Below are positions 26,139 to 34,677 of a stretch of 64,000 bases of DNA, piece by piece. Below the pieces are notes generated by a model that searched no databases, had not been told where the DNA came from, and saw only the letters and a list, made by a program, of their open reading frames with translations. The position numbers and the translations under genes were made by a program. Within the stretch, counting starts at the first letter, position 1; each line of letters begins with the position of its first letter. This DNA is from Novosphingobium malaysiense (GTDB taxonomy: Bacteria; Pseudomonadota; Alphaproteobacteria; Sphingomonadales; Sphingomonadaceae): NCBI RefSeq assembly GCF_000802225.1, contig NZ_JTDI01000009.1:51372-115371 (forward strand), written 5' to 3'.

Positions 26139-26185
26139 CCGAACAGCGCCCCGGTGGTTGCATTTCCGTGCGATAGCGACAAACC

Positions 26186-26860
26186 ATGCCCCGCATGGGG
26201 CGAGCAAACAGCAAAGCAACGAAACCCGCATCCGGCGAAGGACAGCCTCGCCGGCGGCGACGGACGCGCGAAGATGTCGAGGCCAACCTGCGCAAGGCCG
26301 CGCTGGAGCTATTCGCCGAACGCGGATTCAGTGCCACGACGACGCGGGAAATCGCGGCCTGCGCGAAAGTCAGCGAAACGCTGCTGTTTCGCTATTTCGG
26401 CGACAAGGCCCAATTGTTCGACGCAGTCGTCTATGCCCCCTTCACCAAGGTCATGGCCGATTTTGCACGCGAGCAGGAAGCTGCCGACGACACCCAGGGG
26501 GCCGATCCCTATCTGCAGATCTTTGACCTGCTGACGGACAATCGCGATCTCCTGAGAGCCCTCGTCTTCGGAGGCCCGCCTCCGCAGAACGGCTCGGAAA
26601 CCACCGATCTCGGCTTCGAACCGTTCCTCAAGAGCGCCATTGCCAGCATCAAGCAGGAGCACGCCGAGGCCGGCATCACCGACCCCGGATTCGATGTCGA
26701 TGCCGGTGTGCGGCTGGCGTTCGGGATGATGGCAAGCGCGGTCCTGATGCGGGAATGGCTGTTTCCCGGCGGTGGCGGCGATCGCGATCACCTAGTGGAC
26801 GTGATCGAGACGCTGGTCGGCCGGGCGCTGATTTCAGGAGCACCGAAACCTGCGCGTTGA
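26186..26860 (+). CDS. TetR-family transcriptional regulator
   Basis: The 224-residue protein has the TetR DNA-binding domain: DVEANLRKAALELFAERGFSATTTREIAACAKVSETLLFRYFGDKAQLFDAVV. A ligand-binding domain of variable sequence follows, and the N-terminus is arginine-rich. TetR proteins usually repress nearby genes until a pathway metabolite or CoA ester binds. It lies between the thiolase-like gene and a P450 gene whose consensus-type promoter begins inside the TetR stop codon. A half-site TGCGATA of the recurrent palindrome (26168-26174) lies just upstream of its start. It is one of only two regulators in the window. Confidence 0.88.
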   Translation: MPRMGRANSKATKPASGEGQPRRRRRTREDVEANLRKAALELFAERGFSATTTREIAACAKVSETLLFRYFGDKAQLFDAVVYAPFTKVMADFAREQEAADDTQGADPYLQIFDLLTDNRDLLRALVFGGPPPQNGSETTDLGFEPFLKSAIASIKQEHAEAGITDPGFDVDAGVRLAFGMMASAVLMREWLFPGGGGDRDHLVDVIETLVGRALISGAPKPAR

Positions 26861-26885
26861 CGCTGCACCCGCCATTCCGTATACA
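26857..26885 (+). promoter_or_regulatory. Sigma70-type promoter of the 26917 P450 gene
   Basis: A TTGACG -35 box (26857-26862), a 17-bp spacer and a TATACA -10 box (26880-26885) form a near-consensus promoter. The -35 box overlaps the TetR stop codon. The predicted start of transcription is near 26892, 25 bp before the P450 ATG. Confidence 0.7.
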
Positions 26886-26898
26886 GTGTTTACTACAC
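26886..26898. promoter_or_regulatory. Possible repressor operator GTGT-TTACT-ACAC
   Basis: This short inverted repeat directly follows the -10 box and covers the predicted transcription start, a classic repressor position. The inner TTTACTACA (26889-26897) recurs at 32619-32627 beside another P450 promoter. The adjacent TetR gene is the obvious candidate regulator (inference). Confidence 0.45.
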
Positions 26899-26916
26899 AA
26901 GAATCGGGATGTGGAA

Positions 26917-28161
26917 ATGGCAACAGCAGCAATCCGGATCGAGGAGTTCGATCCGCCGAGTTACGATCCCTTCACGTCTGACGAGGCGAATTTCGGCGAC
27001 ATCGCTGATCCCTATCCGGCGATTCACGCGATGCGCGCGGAAGGCCCCGTCCTTGAAGGTGACTACTGTTCCCGTTTCGCAGTCGGCTCCACGCCGCATC
27101 CGGAGGCAAAACGCTTCATTATCGTGGGCACCAAGGAGATCACCGAGGTTCTGACGGACCAGACCCGCTTCTCGAACGCGGCATACCGGGCGAACCTGGG
27201 CACGACTTTCGGGATGGGCTCCATCAGCACCATGGACAATCCCGAACACGGCCGCTTCCGCAAGATCTTCCAGAAGATCTTCCTGCCCCAGCACGTGCGC
27301 ACATGGGGCGATTCGATCGTCGACCCGGTTGTCCATGATCTGATGGACGCGTTCGTGAACAAGGGCGAGGCCGACCTCGTCCAGCAGTTCACGCAGCTCT
27401 ATCCCTTCGAGGTCATCTATCGCCAGCTCGATCTGCCGAAGGACGATGTCCGCACGTTCCAGCGCCTTGCGATCGGCCAGACGGACTTCATGACCGCAGG
27501 CCGCGCACAGGAAGCCGCCCGCAAGCTGGGCACCTATTTCGAGGCGCTGGTCGATGAACGCAGGCGTAATCCGGGCGATGATCTTGTCTCCCTTCTGGCA
27601 AACACCGAAGTCGACGGGGAATACCTGCCTGATCTGGTGCTGTTCTCGTTCCTGCGCCAGCTGATGAATGCAGCTGGCGACACCACCTACCGCGGCACCA
27701 GCATCCTGCTTACCGCCCTGCTCCAGAACCCGGACCAGCTCGATGCAATCCGCAAGGACCGGGCCCTGATCGCACCCGCCATCGAGGAAGCGCTGCGCTG
27801 GGACGGCCCGGTGCTGATGCAGACCCGCATGGCCGCCGTCGATACAACGCTCGGCGGGGTGGATATCCCGGCCGGTTCCGTGCTCGACGTCGTTGCTGGC
27901 GCGGCCAACCGCGATCCGGACGTCTGGGACGATCCCGACAAGTTCGACATCTTCCGCAGGCGCGATGCCCACTGGTCGTTCTCGCGCGGGCCGCACATCT
28001 GCGTGGGGCAACATCTGGCCCGCGTCGAAATGACCCGCGCGATGCACGCCGTGCTGGACAACCTGCCGAACCTCCGGCTCGATCCCGACAAGCCCGCACC
28101 GCAGGTACGCGGCATCATGATGCGCGTTCCCGAGCACATCTTCGTCCGCTTCGGAGACTGA
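26917..28161 (+). CDS. Cytochrome P450
   Basis: The 414-residue soluble P450 has a canonical I-helix AAGDTT (252-257), the K-helix pair E291/R294 and the heme loop FSRGPHICVGQHLAR with Cys362. TMDNPEHGRFRKI matches the conserved D-P-x-H-x-x-x-R region of bacterial steroid and terpenoid P450s. It performs monooxygenation with electrons from an unlinked redox chain. ATG 26917 follows CGGGATG weakly; the longer frame starting at 26755 overlaps the TetR gene and is unlikely. It is expressed from its own promoter directly after the TetR gene. Confidence 0.92.
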   Translation: MATAAIRIEEFDPPSYDPFTSDEANFGDIADPYPAIHAMRAEGPVLEGDYCSRFAVGSTPHPEAKRFIIVGTKEITEVLTDQTRFSNAAYRANLGTTFGMGSISTMDNPEHGRFRKIFQKIFLPQHVRTWGDSIVDPVVHDLMDAFVNKGEADLVQQFTQLYPFEVIYRQLDLPKDDVRTFQRLAIGQTDFMTAGRAQEAARKLGTYFEALVDERRRNPGDDLVSLLANTEVDGEYLPDLVLFSFLRQLMNAAGDTTYRGTSILLTALLQNPDQLDAIRKDRALIAPAIEEALRWDGPVLMQTRMAAVDTTLGGVDIPAGSVLDVVAGAANRDPDVWDDPDKFDIFRRRDAHWSFSRGPHICVGQHLARVEMTRAMHAVLDNLPNLRLDPDKPAPQVRGIMMRVPEHIFVRFGD

Positions 28162-28225
28162 CTGCGCGGGCGAATCCCCCCGTCACAACCGGTGCCGGGG
28201 ACCCTTCCGATCATATAGACGATGA

Positions 28226-28253
28226 ACCACCCGCAGCCATGGCCGCGGGTGGT
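28226..28253 (+). terminator. Hairpin after the P450 gene
   Basis: A perfect 9-bp stem (28226-28234 with 28245-28253) encloses a 10-nt loop containing GCCATGGC, 65 bp beyond the P450 stop, followed by a modest T-containing run (TCATTCGATT). It probably ends the P450 transcript and lies upstream of the chosen start of the next gene. Confidence 0.5.
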
Positions 28254-28302
28254 CATTCGATTACATAATCCGCAAGCAAGAACGCGGATGGAGAGGCAGA
28301 CA

Positions 28303-29220
28303 GTGACTACAAAGAAGACTGTTCAGTTCACCAGCGAAGGCGTGACTTGCGAAGGTGATCTCTACCTTCCCGCCGGCTACAGCGAGACCGGCTCCTCTCC
28401 CGCGCTCGTGATCGGGCACGGCTTTACCGTCGCCCGCACCAGCCTTGTCGAGGAAGGCCGCCTGTTCGCCGAAGCCGGCTTCGTCTGCCTTGCGATCGAC
28501 TATCGCCATTTCGGCACTTCGGGCGGTGAACCGCGAGGACGCCTCCGGCCGTTGCAGGAAACCGAGGACTTCAAGAGCGCCATCGACTGGCTGGAAGTCC
28601 AGCCCGGCGTCGATGCCTCGCGGATCGGTATCTGGGGCACCAGCTTCGGCGGCGGGATCGTCACACACGTTGCCGCGCATGACATTCGCGTGCGGGCCTG
28701 CGTGGCGCAGGCTCCGATCATGGATGGCGATGCCTGGGTTCGCTCACTGAACCGCGAGGCCGACTACCTTGCGGTGCGCAAATACCTGCTTGAAGCGCGC
28801 CGCAAGCGCACCCGCGAAGGCGGTGACCCGCATCACCCGATGGCGGCGCCTGCAGCCGACGGCTTCACCCCGATGCCCGCCGACCCGGCGATGATCGAGG
28901 ACGTGACGACCTGGTATGAAAAGACCGGCGACATGCTCATGCACAGCGCGCAGGAAATCACGCTGGAAAGCTTCGAGCGCGTTATGGAATTCGACGCGAC
29001 CTACACCGCGCGCAAGATCGCGCCGCGCGCCTACTGCATCGTGCAGATGACCGGGCACGACGTCTATCACCCCAACCAGCCTATCCAGGAAGCCTATCGC
29101 GCGGCCGGAGAGCCCAAGCGCATGGTCTCTCTCGCGATCGATCAGCTCGATGCCTACAAGCCGGGAATGCGCGAACAGGCCATCGGGGCGGCTGCCGATT
29201 TCTTCCATCAATATCTTTGA
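28303..29220 (+). CDS. Alpha/beta-hydrolase (dienelactone-hydrolase/YcjY-like)
   Basis: The 305-residue protein has the sequence layout of dienelactone-hydrolase-like or YcjY-type hydrolases: LVIGHGFTVAR, AIDYRHFGTSGGEPRGR, and nucleophile elbow WGTSFGGG. Later come MTGHDVYHP and QLDAYKPGM; the second resembles the segment that usually carries the catalytic histidine, but histidine is missing there. GTG 28303 directly follows GGAGAGG; the earlier ATG at 28222 lies inside a hairpin and was rejected. It heads a plus-strand run with a CMD protein, sulfotransferase and NTF2-like protein. Ester or C-C bond hydrolysis is likely; substrate unknown. Confidence 0.82.
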   Translation: MTTKKTVQFTSEGVTCEGDLYLPAGYSETGSSPALVIGHGFTVARTSLVEEGRLFAEAGFVCLAIDYRHFGTSGGEPRGRLRPLQETEDFKSAIDWLEVQPGVDASRIGIWGTSFGGGIVTHVAAHDIRVRACVAQAPIMDGDAWVRSLNREADYLAVRKYLLEARRKRTREGGDPHHPMAAPAADGFTPMPADPAMIEDVTTWYEKTGDMLMHSAQEITLESFERVMEFDATYTARKIAPRAYCIVQMTGHDVYHPNQPIQEAYRAAGEPKRMVSLAIDQLDAYKPGMREQAIGAAADFFHQYL

Positions 29221-29265
29221 GGGACGCAGCCTGCGTCCTGCCCCAGTCAATTGGAGACCTGATCA

Positions 29266-29688
29266 ATGTCGGATGAGCTAACCCAACGCGGTGTGGAGGT
29301 TTTTGGCGAACTGATGGGCCCGCAGGCCAAGGCCGCCATGCAACAGGGGCTGCTGACCGAAGATTTTGCCAGCGCCACCGGAAAACTGGCATGCCAGTTC
29401 GCCTTCGCCAGCGTCTGGGGCCGCGACGGCCTCGAGCGCAAGCAGCGCAGCCTGGTCACGATCGGTGTCCTCATCGCGCAGAAGGCGCTCAGCGAGCTCA
29501 AGAACCACGTCCGTATCGGCATGAACAACGGCCTTACCGTGCGCGAGATCGAGGAAGCGCTGATCCAGACGCTGCCCTATGTCGGATTTCCCGCCGTCGC
29601 TTCGGCCACCACGGCGATCATCGAAGTCCTGCGCGAACAGGGCATCGACACCAACACGCGCACCTCCGAAGAGAAAGGGCTGCTGTGA
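29266..29688 (+). CDS. Carboxymuconolactone decarboxylase (CMD) family protein
   Basis: The 140-residue protein matches the CMD fold: FASVWGRDGLERKQRSLVTIGVLIAQKALSELKNHVRIGMNNGLTVREIEEALIQTLPYVGFPA. True CMD enzymes decarboxylate 4-carboxymuconolactone in the protocatechuate pathway, but many relatives act in other catabolic steps or as peroxidases. It lacks the CxxC motif of AhpD-type members. It is 45 bp after the hydrolase, and its stop overlaps the sulfotransferase GTG (GTGA). Exact function not determined. Confidence 0.85.
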   Translation: MSDELTQRGVEVFGELMGPQAKAAMQQGLLTEDFASATGKLACQFAFASVWGRDGLERKQRSLVTIGVLIAQKALSELKNHVRIGMNNGLTVREIEEALIQTLPYVGFPAVASATTAIIEVLREQGIDTNTRTSEEKGLL

Positions 29689-30875
29689 ACGCGCCTGCCG
29701 GACAAATCGCGCCGCCTTTTTCCGGGTCTCTGCCCGCGCTTCTTGCAGAGGCGCAGCGGCGCGCCGGGCTGGACGATTTCGGAACCGGTGAATGGCGCGA
29801 GGGCCTCGAACGGGCGCTTGCCGAATTCGATGAAGCCGGCTTCTCGCCCGCAGGCGCGATTGCGGCACGCGAGTTCCTGCTGGCGAACCTTGTTGCCCGG
29901 CTGAGGACCGTCGAGGGCTTCAAGGCCAACCCGCAGGCCATGGCCCGCCCGATCGTGCGGCCCATGATCGTCACCGGCATCGTACGTTCGGGGACGACCG
30001 CGCTGCACAAGCTGCTGGCCGTCGATCCGCAGTTCCAGGGTGCCGAACACTGGCTCTGCGCCGCTCCTCAACCACGCCCTCCGCGCGCGGAATGGGCGGA
30101 CAATCCGGATTTCATCACCGCCAAGGCCGCGCTGGACGCAATGATCGCGGTAGCTCCCGAAGTGCTCGACGACCACGGAATGGCCGTCGACACGGTCGAG
30201 GAATCGCTCAACATCCTCAGCCATTGCTTCCATTCGAACATGCTGCCCTCGCAGTTCGATATTCCGCGCTACGATGCCTGGTTCAAGTCGACCGACGACA
30301 CGTTCTCCTATCGCTATCTGGCGGACGTCATGCGGTTGATCGGCGCCAACGATCCCGACCGGACCTGGCTGCTCAAGAACCCGACCGACACGTTCTCGCT
30401 CGCCGAGATTCTCGAGGTCTTCCCTGATGCCATGATCGTCCAGACGCACCGCGACCCGCTTCAGGCAGTGCCATCGATCGTCAACCTGCTGCGCGGGGCA
30501 CACCGGATGTTCCGGGGCGAGGAGAATATCGACTATCCCAAGATCTTCGCCCGCGAGCAGGAAATGTGGGCGCTGGCGATGGAACGCGCCGATGCGGTGA
30601 AGGATGCCAATCCGGGCCGCGTGTTCGATGTCGATTTCCGGCACTTCGTGAAGAACCAGATGGAGGTCGTGCGGAAGATCTACGACCATTTCGGGCTGGA
30701 ATTGCGGCCCGAGGTTGAAAACGCCATGCAGGACTGGCTCGATGCCCATCCGCGCAAGTCGAGCACCATGCAGCGCTTTACGCCCGAGGATTTCGGCGCC
30801 TCCACCGAGGAGCTCAAACAGCGCTACGCCGCCTACCGCGAACGCTACGGCTACGCGCAGGCCGATGGCGCATGA
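29685..30875 (+). CDS. PAPS-dependent sulfotransferase family protein
   Basis: The 396-residue protein has the PAPS-binding pattern of the sulfotransferase fold: GIVRSGTTALHKLL (98-111) for the 5'-phosphosulfate loop and QTHRDPLQAVPSIVNLL (253-269) for the 3'-phosphate site, with the usual FHSNMLPSQFDIPRYDAWF region. It would transfer sulfate from PAPS to a hydroxyl group, although family members of bacterial sphingomonads are often uncharacterised. GTG 29685 overlaps the CMD stop. Its presence with an exported sulfatase (13.2 kb) is notable: sulfate is both removed and possibly added in this locus. Confidence 0.82.
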   Translation: MNAPAGQIAPPFSGSLPALLAEAQRRAGLDDFGTGEWREGLERALAEFDEAGFSPAGAIAAREFLLANLVARLRTVEGFKANPQAMARPIVRPMIVTGIVRSGTTALHKLLAVDPQFQGAEHWLCAAPQPRPPRAEWADNPDFITAKAALDAMIAVAPEVLDDHGMAVDTVEESLNILSHCFHSNMLPSQFDIPRYDAWFKSTDDTFSYRYLADVMRLIGANDPDRTWLLKNPTDTFSLAEILEVFPDAMIVQTHRDPLQAVPSIVNLLRGAHRMFRGEENIDYPKIFAREQEMWALAMERADAVKDANPGRVFDVDFRHFVKNQMEVVRKIYDHFGLELRPEVENAMQDWLDAHPRKSSTMQRFTPEDFGASTEELKQRYAAYRERYGYAQADGA

Positions 30876-31318
30876 ACGCGGCCGAACGTCTCATTCGCGC
30901 GATGATGGGGCTGAGCGCGGGGATGGATCTGGACGGAGATCGGGTCGATGCCTTCTCCGATGCCGGAGCACCCTCGCCGGACGCCTTCGCGTTCTATCAC
31001 CCTGAGGTGGTCCATTCGCTGTTCGGCCCGACAGGACGCAAGGAAACGCTGGTCGGACGGCAGGCCATGGCCGATTTCGTCACCGCGTGCCGTTCAGCAC
31101 TGGCGGATTACCGCGACGAGATCCTGCTGGTGCGCTCGATCGACGAACAGTGCGTCTTCGTGCATGCCCGCGCCTATCGCAAGAGCGCGGCCAGCGGCGA
31201 AGAGATCTCCTATGAATGGGCCATGCTCTACCGCGTGGAACATGGCCTGGTCACATATGCCGCCGACATGCTCGATGCCGACGCGCAGGCCTTCTGGGGC
31301 CGCGTTCACAGCGCTTGA
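30872..31318 (+). CDS. NTF2/SnoaL-like protein
   Basis: The 148-residue protein has an NTF2-like pattern: YHPEVVHSLFGPTGRKETLVGRQAMADFVTACRSALADYRDEI followed by strands and a C-terminal YAADMLDADAQAFW. Its ATG overlaps the sulfotransferase stop (ATGA), so the two are coupled. It is the third such protein in the window. Possible roles are isomerisation, dehydration or substrate binding; no catalytic residue is assigned. It ends 19 bp before a convergent P450 gene. Confidence 0.72.
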   Translation: MNAAERLIRAMMGLSAGMDLDGDRVDAFSDAGAPSPDAFAFYHPEVVHSLFGPTGRKETLVGRQAMADFVTACRSALADYRDEILLVRSIDEQCVFVHARAYRKSAASGEEISYEWAMLYRVEHGLVTYAADMLDADAQAFWGRVHSA

Positions 31319-31337
31319 ACGCAGCCCCTTATCCAGT

Positions 31338-32552
31338 TCAGGGCCAGACAAGTTCCAGCTTGATGATGCCGTTGACCTGACCGGTCTCCAGCACCGGCTT
31401 GGTGCCAGGCTTGACGCGGAACTCCGGGATACGGCGCAGCCATTCTTCCAGGAATACGGCAATCTCCCGGCGGGCGAGGCCCGCGCCGGGACATGCGTGC
31501 GCGCCGTTTCCGAAGCTCGCGTGTACCGGCTTCTTGCGGTTGAAGTCGACGGTCAGCGGATCATCGATAACGCGGTCATCGACCCCGGCCAGCAGATTCG
31601 GCGGCAGAATGTGGTCGCCCTTCTTGAAGTGCACGCCCTTATAGTCGTAATCCTGCGTCAGCACGCGGGCGGTGTTGGCGATGCCGTGGCGCCGGATCAG
31701 TTCCTCGATCGCGTTCTTCAGGAACTTCGCATCATCGAGATTTTCGACCAGTTCCTTGCACTTGTCCGGATGCTCGGCGAGGAACTTGCCGATGAGCCCG
31801 ATCATGCCGGCCACGGTGTCGAGACCGCCGAACAGCACGAGCGTCGCATAGCTGAGAGCCTCGTCTTCCGAAATCATTTCGCCATCGACATCAATCGTCA
31901 CGATCTGACTGAGCAGATCGTCGCCAGGTTCCGCGCGCCGCTTGCGCACCCAGCCCAGAAGATAGCCGCTCATTTCGCGGTGGGCCTCGATCCGGTCTTC
32001 GATACTGCGCGCCCGCACGGATTTCTCGGCGATGGGCAGCAGCATGGAGGCGTCTTCACGCGGGAGATCCACGGCATCAAGGAAGACATGGATCGGCAGG
32101 ACCTTGGCGAAATCCTCGATGAATTCGCAGCCACCCTGCGGCAACAGCGCCTCGATCTGATCGATCGCGACCTTGCGCACGCCATCCTCGAGATGCTTGA
32201 CCGCCCCCGGCGTCAGGAATTGCATCAGAGGACGCCGGTACTGCGCGTGGCGCGGCGGGTCGATTTCCAGAGGAATCGAAGGCGGCGTGCCTTCCGGGAA
32301 CGGTGGAAGGGTGACCATGCGATTGGAAAAAACGTCAGTGTTGCGCTGCATGAAAACGATGTCCTCCGCGCGCGTCGCAACCCAGTGCCCGCCGTTCTGC
32401 GGAGTCCAGAAGATGTCGGGGCAGCCGCGCTGATAGGCCTGATATCCCGCCTGGATATCATCCTCTGCACCCGGCAGTTCGATGAAGTCAAAATCGACAA
32501 CCAGCGCTTCGGGCACATGGTCTGGCTTGGGGACAGGTGGCACGGACTTCAT
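31338..32552 (-). CDS. CYP101-like cytochrome P450
   Basis: The 404-residue P450 has an I-helix GGLDTVAG (242-249) closely matching the GGLDTV of camphor hydroxylase P450cam, the K-helix E284/R287, and the heme loop SFGNGAHACPGAGLAR with Cys354. CYP101-type enzymes hydroxylate terpenoids and related polycycles using a putidaredoxin-type partner, which is not encoded here. ATG 32552 lies nine bases after GGGAG; a TTG three codons upstream sits inside that spacing and is less likely. It is divergent from an SDR at 32777, a frequent alcohol-oxidation partner. Confidence 0.92.
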   Translation of the reverse strand: MKSVPPVPKPDHVPEALVVDFDFIELPGAEDDIQAGYQAYQRGCPDIFWTPQNGGHWVATRAEDIVFMQRNTDVFSNRMVTLPPFPEGTPPSIPLEIDPPRHAQYRRPLMQFLTPGAVKHLEDGVRKVAIDQIEALLPQGGCEFIEDFAKVLPIHVFLDAVDLPREDASMLLPIAEKSVRARSIEDRIEAHREMSGYLLGWVRKRRAEPGDDLLSQIVTIDVDGEMISEDEALSYATLVLFGGLDTVAGMIGLIGKFLAEHPDKCKELVENLDDAKFLKNAIEELIRRHGIANTARVLTQDYDYKGVHFKKGDHILPPNLLAGVDDRVIDDPLTVDFNRKKPVHASFGNGAHACPGAGLARREIAVFLEEWLRRIPEFRVKPGTKPVLETGQVNGIIKLELVWP

Positions 32553-32608
32553 TTTTTCCAACTCCCACTGGGCTGCATTGCGGATTGCCGAACCCGACCC
32601 GGGTTCAT

Positions 32609-32627
32609 TTATATAGCATTTACTACA
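32609..32627 (-). promoter_or_regulatory. Extended -10 promoter and TTTACTACA element of the CYP101-like gene
   Basis: Read on the minus strand, TGC-TATATA forms an extended -10 box (32610-32618), and directly upstream is TGTAGTAAA (complement of TTTACTACA, 32619-32627), the same 9-mer found in the 26.9 kb P450 promoter. No good -35 box is seen. A small inverted repeat (32590-32606) lies in the leader. Confidence 0.4.
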
Positions 32628-32671
32628 TACTCGCCGGCCGTAGCAAATGCAGCTTGGTAGGGAGACCCGAT

Positions 32672-32685
32672 ATTGCTTATGCGAT
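32672..32685. promoter_or_regulatory. Recurrent operator-like palindrome (ATTGCTTATGCGAT)
   Basis: It sits between the divergent CYP101-like P450 (starts 32552) and SDR (starts 32777). It matches the consensus ATCGCAWWTGCGAT at 12 of 14 positions, with an intact right half-site TGCGAT. Confidence 0.55.
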
Positions 32686-32776
32686 TGCTTCGAACTTCAT
32701 CTCACTAAACGGCTGCAGACCTGCCCGTATGCACTAGACTGCCAACATCCGAGAACAAGGCTACTGGAGGAGAGCA

Positions 32777-33619
32777 ATGGCAGCGCAAAGCAAGAACTGG
32801 TTGATCACCGGCGCATCGAGTGGGTTGGGACAGGCGCTCGCCGACGCAGTTCTGGATAAGGGAGGAACTGTCGTCGCCACTTTCCGCAAGCAGGATCAGT
32901 GCGAAGCTTTCGAAGGAAAGGCGCCAGGACGCTCCTTCGCCGTGCAAATGGACGTGACAGACGCTGCTTCGGTCGATGCGGCTGTGAAATCGGCGCTCGA
33001 AAAGGCGGGCCGCATCGATGTACTCGTCAATAACGCCGGTTACGCCTTGCGCGGCCTCGTCGAGCAGGTTTCGGACGAGGAAGCGCTCAAACAGCTTGAT
33101 ACGAATGTCATGGGCATAATCCGCGTCACTCGGGCCGTTCTTCCCGCGATGCGCGCGCAGGGCAGAGGGCGCATCATAAACATCTCTTCAACCTCGGGCA
33201 CCGTCGGCTATCCGCTGCTGGGCATCTATAGCGCCTCCAAGCACGCCGTGATGGGCCTGAGCGAAGCCCTGGCCGGCGAAGTGGCTTCGCTGGGCATCGA
33301 GGTAATCTGCGTAGAACCAGGCGGTTTCAAGTCGAAGTTCGCGTCAAGCAGCATGATCATGGCTCAAGCGGCGCCGGCCGAAGACTACGCCCCCTTGTTG
33401 GAGCAGATGAACAAGGCCTCGCAGGATGTTTCCGCCTGGCAGCGCGGTGATCCCGAGATTGCCGCGGAACGTCTGATCGAGCTGGCCGAAATGGACAACC
33501 CTCCGGCAAGGCTGGCATTGGGCGACGATGCCCTGCCCTCGATTGCCGGTGCGCTTCAGAAGCGCATGGAGACCTACGAAGCCCACGCCGGTCTCGGACA
33601 GGGGACGTCTTTCAGCTAG
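32777..33619 (+). CDS. SDR-family oxidoreductase
   Basis: The 280-residue classical SDR has ITGASSGLGQALADAVLDKGGTVVATFRKQ as its dinucleotide fold, NNAGYALRG, the NISSTSGTVGYPLLG strand and catalytic YSASK. The C-terminal half resembles oxidoreductases that act on ketosteroids or retinol-like alcohols, though substrate prediction is not reliable. ATG 32777 follows CTGGAGGAGAG, a very strong ribosome site. It is divergent from the CYP101-like P450 and probably oxidises its alcohol product (inference). It is followed by a decayed MDR gene. Confidence 0.88.
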   Translation: MAAQSKNWLITGASSGLGQALADAVLDKGGTVVATFRKQDQCEAFEGKAPGRSFAVQMDVTDAASVDAAVKSALEKAGRIDVLVNNAGYALRGLVEQVSDEEALKQLDTNVMGIIRVTRAVLPAMRAQGRGRIINISSTSGTVGYPLLGIYSASKHAVMGLSEALAGEVASLGIEVICVEPGGFKSKFASSSMIMAQAAPAEDYAPLLEQMNKASQDVSAWQRGDPEIAAERLIELAEMDNPPARLALGDDALPSIAGALQKRMETYEAHAGLGQGTSFS

Positions 33620-33666
33620 GCGTTGCCCACCGGGCGACGTGACCCGGGGCAAAGGGAAATCGGCAA

Positions 33667-34580
33667 ATGCAAGCGATCTGCGTCCGCCGGTACGACGGAT
33701 CCGAGGTGCTTGAACTGTGCGAGATCGCACGGCCCGAGGCGGATCAAGCAAGATCCTGCTTCGGGTGGAAGCGGCGGGCGTAAACCCGGCCGACGGACAA
33801 TGGCGCGCAGGCATGTTCGCCGCGATCCAACCCAACGGCTGGCCGATGATCCCTGGCTATGATGTTGCCGGCACGGTCGAGCAAAGCCCTGACGGCAATC
33901 TGGCCGTCGGCGCGCGCGTTGCCGCGATGCTCGATCCTGTTTCCAAAGGTGGGTACGCCCAGTTCGCATTGGTCGACGTCTCGGCTGTTGAGATCATTCC
34001 TCCGGGCATGAACTATGATCAGGCGGCCGAGGCACCGACCGTGGGCCTAACCGGCCATCGGATGGTCGAGCGTGCGGAACTCGTACGTCCAGGCGATACC
34101 GTCCTATTCACCGGCGCACTCGGCATGGTGGGCGGAGTTGCCATGCATTGCGCGTTGACCGCCGGAGCGCGCGTGATTGCGGCCGTGCGGGCCGAGGCAG
34201 TTGGAAAGGCGCGGAAGAACGGTGCCCACGACGCGATCGCACTCTAAAACAAATGCACCAGCGAGGTCGCTGTCGATCACATTCTCGACACGGTGCGCGG
34301 TCCTGATCGAGCGTCCCTGTGCGCCAACCCGCGCATCGGCGGTAAAATCATCACTGTCGCCACCGCGCCGATCCCTGCGGAAGGGTTGCCCGCAGAGCCG
34401 CAATTCCACGCCGTTGTTCCGGACGCCAAGGACCTTGGGCGCGTTCTTGCCGCCATTGCCGCAAAGCGACTGAACATTCCGGTCGATCGCCGCCTTCCTC
34501 TTGAGCAGGCAGGCGAAGCACAAGCGCTGGCCGATGTCGGCCAGCGCCGCGGAAAGACAATCCTCCTCACGGCCCCTTGA
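33667..34580 (+). pseudogene. Decayed NADPH:quinone-reductase-type (MDR) gene
   Basis: A start-like frame at 33667 (MQAICVRRYDGSEVLEL) shifts near 33740-33750 into the frame that continues RVEAAGVNPADGQWRAGMF, PMIPGYDVAGTVEQ, and LFTGALGMVGGVAMHCALTAGARVIAAVRAEA. This is a typical MDR/quinone-oxidoreductase core without zinc ligands. The same frame hits TAA at 34245-34247 after DAIAL and resumes as SEVAVDHILDTVRGPD through to 34580. One frameshift plus one nonsense codon make it a likely pseudogene, unless sequence errors are involved. It follows the SDR by 47 bp. Confidence 0.82.
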
Positions 34581-34677
34581 CGGTCCCGAAGGCGTTCGAG
34601 TCGAGGAGCGCAGCATTGCGCGCCGGGTAACACGGCGCCTGACGTTCAGACAGGCAGCATAGTGTCTACCCATAGCG

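Noticed and set aside
29266..29688. True 4-carboxymuconolactone decarboxylase of the protocatechuate pathway
   Set aside because: No other protocatechuate-pathway genes occur in the window, and the family is functionally diverse; only the fold is supported.
32590..32606. GAACCC/GGGTTC repeat as a terminator
   Set aside because: It lies in the leader of the P450 gene with a 6-bp stem and no U-run; it is too weak to call a terminator.
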